Assembly: GCA_017480425.1 (NCBI GenBank)
Contig: JAFVAR010000020.1
Span: forward strand, 1 to 62,829
Direction: 5' to 3'
DNA from: a bacterium
Lineage (GTDB): Bacteria; Cyanobacteriota; Vampirovibrionia; Gastranaerophilales; Gastranaerophilaceae
Length of the DNA stretch: 62,829 nt
Positions 60,326-62,829 of the stretch are shown here, piece by piece (the first letter of the stretch is position 1; each line of letters begins with the position of its first letter). The notes beneath the pieces were generated by a model. The model was not told the origin of the DNA and ran no database searches. It saw nothing but the letters and a program-made list of their open reading frames with translations. The position numbers and the translations under genes were made by a program.

Positions 60326-61381
60326 ATGACAAGAATAGCTATAGACGCAATGGGAGGAGATTACGCACCATTTGAAATAGTTGCAGGTGCAGTTTGGGCG
60401 GCTCAAGAGTATGGAGTGGCTTTAGAGCTTGTAGGTAAGCAAGATCAAATAGAGGACTGCCTTGAGAAAATTCAAAAAGAAGGATTTTTATCACCGTGCG
60501 GCAAAGCAAGCAGAAGCAGACGTGTTAGAGTTGATGTAAAAGCTTTGGATATAAAAATTACTCACGCATCTGAAATTATTGAGATGGGTGAAGCTCCGGG
60601 ACAAGCAATTCGTAAAAAGAAGAATTCTTCAATTGTTTTAACTGTAAATGCAGTTGCAACAGGCAGTTCAGAAGCTCTTGTTGCGGCAGGTTCTACCGGT
60701 GCTGCTATGGCAGCGAGTTTGTTTGGCTTGGGCAGAATCCCAGGAATTGACAGACCTGCAATAGCGGTAACACTTCCGACTATGAAAAAACCTGTTGTTG
60801 TAATTGACGGCGGAGCAAACTCAAATTGTACTCCACAAATGCTTCAGCAGTTTGCTATAATGGGAAGAATTTTTTCCAAAAATGTCTTAGATATAGAAAA
60901 TCCAAAAACAGGTGTGCTAAATATTGGTGAAGAAGCCGGCAAAGGTAATGAATTGGCACAGAGTGCTTATACAATATTAGAAGAAGAAAAAGAAAAACAT
61001 AATTTTGTAGGTAATATAGAAGGCAGAGAATTGTTCATGAATCATTGCGACGTTGTTGTTTGTGATGGTTTTGTAGGGAATGTGGTTCTGAAAGTCACTG
61101 AAGGTACTGCTTTAATGCTATTTAAGATGATTAAGAGCGAATTCAAATCAGACTTTTTTGGTATGATTATAGGACTTTTGGCAAAACCTTTTATGAAAAG
61201 AATTTATGAAAAGATTAATTATGAGGAATTTGGTGGAATGCTTCTTTTAGGAGTTAAAGGTATAACAGTAATTTCTCACGGCAGAAGCAAAGCATATGCT
61301 ATTAAAAATGCGGTAAGAGTAGCAAAAGAAGCTGTAGAAAAGAATGTTAACGGTAAGATTGCTGAAAGCCTAGGAAATTAA
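60326..61381 (+). CDS. plsX: Phosphate acyltransferase PlsX
   Basis: The 351-residue protein has PlsX motifs: RIAIDAMGGDYAPFEIVAGA, HASEIIEMGEAPGQAIRKKKNSSI, AAGSTGAAMAASLFGLGRIPGIDRPAI, VVIDGGANSNCTPQML, VLNIGEEAGKGNEL, CDGFVGNVVLKVTEG and ISHGRSKAYAIKNAV. It makes acyl-phosphate for phospholipid synthesis by the PlsX/PlsY route. AAAGGGGA precedes the ATG. It lies downstream of rpmF, a widely conserved order, and is followed by a palindromic terminator. Confidence 0.96.
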   Translation: MTRIAIDAMGGDYAPFEIVAGAVWAAQEYGVALELVGKQDQIEDCLEKIQKEGFLSPCGKASRSRRVRVDVKALDIKITHASEIIEMGEAPGQAIRKKKNSSIVLTVNAVATGSSEALVAAGSTGAAMAASLFGLGRIPGIDRPAIAVTLPTMKKPVVVIDGGANSNCTPQMLQQFAIMGRIFSKNVLDIENPKTGVLNIGEEAGKGNELAQSAYTILEEEKEKHNFVGNIEGRELFMNHCDVVVCDGFVGNVVLKVTEGTALMLFKMIKSEFKSDFFGMIIGLLAKPFMKRIYEKINYEEFGGMLLLGVKGITVISHGRSKAYAIKNAVRVAKEAVEKNVNGKIAESLGN

Positions 61382-61405
61382 AAAATAAATTTTGTGTTAA
61401 TATTA

Positions 61406-61435
61406 TGGCTCGGGCTGAATTCAGTCCGAGCCATT
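61406..61435. terminator. Long palindrome after plsX
   Basis: A 26-base near-perfect palindrome, GGCTCGGG/CTGAATTCAG/TCCGAGCC (61408-61433), with one G-T pair and no loop. It lies 27 bases after the plsX stop. There is no T-run, so termination would rely on stem strength. Confidence 0.5.
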
Positions 61436-61450
61436 GTATTAATAAACAAA

Positions 61451-61482
61451 AAATGTAACATAATATACCTTGTGTTACATTT
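61451..61482. repeat. Inverted repeat AAATGTAACA / TGTTACATTT
   Basis: Perfect 10-bp arms (61451-61460 and 61473-61482) flank a 12-base spacer. Part of it (TTGTGTTACATTT) recurs at 61836-61848, 50 bases before the recombinase start. The layout of inverted half-sites round a spacer is like a tyrosine-recombinase crossover site. Confidence 0.45.
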
Positions 61483-61835
61483 CCTCCGAATACGAATAAT
61501 AATGTGAAGTTCAAGTCAATAGTAAGAATTATTGAATAATAAAAAATTCTCCGCTGCCTGCATTGTGAATTAGAGCAGAATAGATTCGGCGAATGCCGAA
61601 CTTATCCGTTTATTCCACGCTCGTAAGAGCGTAGAAAACAATTCGGTGTTTTCCTTTTTTCTTTGCTTCGTTTCTTTTTTCCTTTGCCTCCGAAATAAAG
61701 GAAAAAAGAAATGATGGTAGAAAAAGAAAAAAAGAATAACGCCACACCAGAGATTGTATGTCTCAAACGCACTTTTCGTCTACAATCTCTACCCTCCCAC
61801 TCGGAGAGGGAATAAAAAATGCAATAAAACATATA
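61483..61835. repeat. Hairpin-rich gene-free block
   Basis: This 353-base block lies between two copies of the 13-mer TTGTGTTACATTT. It holds successive inverted repeats: TTCGGC/GCCGAA (61585-61600), ACGCTC/GAGCGT (about 61617-61632), TTCTTTTTTCCTTT/AAAGGAAAAAAGAA (61672-61710) and AGAGATTGTA/TACAATCTCT (61749-61790). A minus-strand frame here is a low-complexity artefact. It could be a small non-autonomous element. Confidence 0.45.
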
Positions 61836-61897
61836 TTGTGTTACATTTTTGGGGGTAAATATTCGGATTAAATATTTATTATAGCAAAGGAGGATAT

Positions 61898-62443
61898 ATG
61901 AACTTAGTAGAGCCAATAAGAAGTATGCAGGATATAGAAAGAGTAAAAAGGATATTAAGCGAGAAAAAACAGAGAGATTTATTATTGTTTGTACTCGGAA
62001 TAAATAGCGGACTAAGAATATCAGATTTATTAAATTTAAAAATATCGGATGTAAAAAATAAAAACAAAGTACAAATAATAGAAAAAAAAACAGGAAAGAA
62101 AAAAATATTTCCAATAATTAAGCCCATTAAGAATTTGATAAATAACATTACAAAAAATAAGTCAGAAAATGATTGGTTATTTAAAAGTCAAAAAGGAGAA
62201 GGCGCAATTACTAGAATACAAGCATACAGAATACTAAAACAAGTAAGCAAAATAGCCAAGTTAAGTATTAATATAGGAACACATACATTAAGAAAAACAT
62301 TCGGTTATCATTTTTACAAAAAAACTAAAGATATTGCACTCTTACAAAGCATACTAAATCACTCAAGCCCGAAGGTAACTTTAAAATATATAGGAATTAA
62401 TCAGGAGATAATAGAATCATCACTTTTGGCTTTTTGTCTGTAA
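61898..62443 (+). CDS. Short orphan tyrosine recombinase (catalytic domain only)
   Basis: The 181-residue protein is a XerD-like catalytic domain with R40 (NSGLRISDLL), H129-x-x-R132 (GTHTLRKTF), H155 (ILNHSSP) and nucleophile Y164 (TLKYIGI). The core-binding N-terminal domain of Xer and phage integrases is missing; similar short recombinases occur in Firmicutes and mobile elements. AAAGGAGG precedes the ATG. It is flanked by inverted and direct repeats on both sides, so it may act on DNA here, for example in inversion or excision. Confidence 0.82.
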   Translation: MNLVEPIRSMQDIERVKRILSEKKQRDLLLFVLGINSGLRISDLLNLKISDVKNKNKVQIIEKKTGKKKIFPIIKPIKNLINNITKNKSENDWLFKSQKGEGAITRIQAYRILKQVSKIAKLSINIGTHTLRKTFGYHFYKKTKDIALLQSILNHSSPKVTLKYIGINQEIIESSLLAFCL

Positions 62444-62488
62444 TGGTTGAGTAATATTAATCTTCACCCTTATCCGTCCTTATGGACA

Positions 62489-62513
62489 CCTTCTCCCATC
62501 AAGGGAGAAGGGA
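62489..62513. terminator. Hairpin after the orphan recombinase
   Basis: CCTTCTCCC and GGGAGAAGG form a 9-bp stem with loop ATCAA, followed by GAAGTTTTAATTT, 46 bases after the recombinase stop. Confidence 0.5.
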
Positions 62514-62534
62514 AGTTTTAATTTATCAATCAAC

Positions 62535-62658
62535 CCCTCGCCAGCAACATACATTCGGTGGGAGAACGACTTGCGAACAGAGGGTGAAAGCGCCAAGCAC
62601 TCTGCCGAATAAAACAATTAATTATTGTTTTATGAGAGGAAAGTTTAACGTGAGCAAG
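62535..62658 (+). repeat. Palindromic repeat element, copy 1
   Basis: The segment from CCCTCGCC (62535) to GTGAGCAAG (62658) recurs 171 bases downstream with only a few differences, all in the first 23 bases. It contains inverted pairs: AAAACAAT/ATTGTTTT round TAATT, and GACTTGC with GCAAGTC just past 62653. A terminal pair CCTCGCC-AGCAACA with TGTTGGGGTGAGG (to about 62682) would make a 148-base MITE-like unit. It encodes nothing convincing. Confidence 0.6.
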
Positions 62659-62705
62659 TCAAGAGAGTGTTGGGGTGAGGCAACAGAATTAATTTAAAAC
62701 AGTCT

Positions 62706-62829
62706 CCCTCGCCCGCCACATCCATTCAGTGGGAGAACGACTTGCGAACAGAGGGTGAAAGCGCCAAGCACTCTGCCGAATAAAACAATTAATTATTGTT
62801 TTATGAGAGGAAAGTTTAACGTGAGCAAG
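62706..62829 (+). repeat. Palindromic repeat element, copy 2 (cut by window end)
   Basis: This is the second copy of the 124-base unit starting CCCTCGCC at 62706 and running to the last base of the window. From 62723 on it matches copy 1 with one visible substitution (62728). The array may continue to the right. Confidence 0.6.

Noticed and set aside
61602..62114. Minus-strand frame of 170 codons over the hairpin block and recombinase
   Set aside because: It is Phe/Leu/Ile low-complexity antisense of a real recombinase gene with all catalytic residues, and it crosses several hairpins.
1..62829. CRISPR array
   Set aside because: No regularly spaced short direct repeats with unique spacers were seen; the only arrays are the 110-base pair at 12.5 kb and the 171-base pair at 62.6 kb.

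Overview
The window is A+T-rich bacterial chromosome carrying an integrated phage. The host looks like a gut-type member of the non-photosynthetic cyanobacterial lineage (Melainabacteria/Vampirovibrionia, probably Gastranaerophilales). The evidence is an 11-gene nuoABCDHIJKLMN operon with no nuoEFG, Gram-negative envelope genes (Skp/OmpH-like, a predicted outer-membrane protein), a meso-DAP-type MurE, and a Mini-RNase III gene. This assignment is inference from gene content and has not been checked by phylogeny.

Left edge (1-952). Bases 1-108 hold the minus-strand end of a type I restriction specificity (HsdS-like) reading frame that is closed upstream by a stop. A secreted PDZ protein follows.

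Prophage (about 1.0-30.4 kb). The minus strand carries a late operon, read from 19.7 kb down to 1.0 kb: a small zinc-ribbon-like protein, small terminase, portal, scaffold, capsid, decoration protein, adaptor (gp11-like), nozzle (gp12-like), GNAT-like gp13 analogue, three internal/ejection proteins, fibre, DUF1353, holin-like protein, large terminase and amidase endolysin. This is the T7/podovirus order, but it sits in a temperate genome with a CI-type repressor, excisionase and tyrosine integrase, and I see no phage RNA polymerase. A RelE/HigB-like toxin with a putative antitoxin, and two tandem small-RNA cassettes, sit on the opposite strand in the middle of the late operon. A gene-free region of about 0.9 kb (19.7-20.7 kb) separates the late operon from the early plus-strand genes. 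Those include an ArdA anti-restriction protein and several small hypothetical proteins, followed by the repressor (minus strand) with its operators, and then a replication/recombination block (YqaJ exonuclease, RecT, SSB, DnaB-like helicase, Xis, Int). The integrase end abuts tRNA-Asn(GTT), which is the likely attachment site. The other attachment copy is not visible in the window.

Host region (30.4-62.8 kb). In order: a hypothetical gene, mrnC, an FtsB/DivIC-like protein, envelope proteins, tRNA-Gln(CTG), a MarR regulator with a cupin gene broken by one stop codon and a divergent TIGR04076 gene, rarA, a membrane-anchored MTA/SAH nucleosidase, an endonuclease IV-like TIM barrel, ribD, the nuo operon (minus), a TPR protein, a class B PBP, murE, a NagA-like deacetylase, a formyltransferase, alaS (with an apparent one-base frameshift near its start), a tsaC/Sua5 gene, and the conserved cluster DUF177-rpmF-plsX. 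The right end has a hairpin-rich segment, a short orphan tyrosine recombinase and two direct copies of an approximately 124-bp palindromic repeat.

Themes. Several host genes have a -10 box exactly six bases before the ATG, which implies leaderless mRNAs. The prophage contains many intrinsic terminators and short promoter-to-terminator units, which suggests control by small RNAs and/or antitermination.
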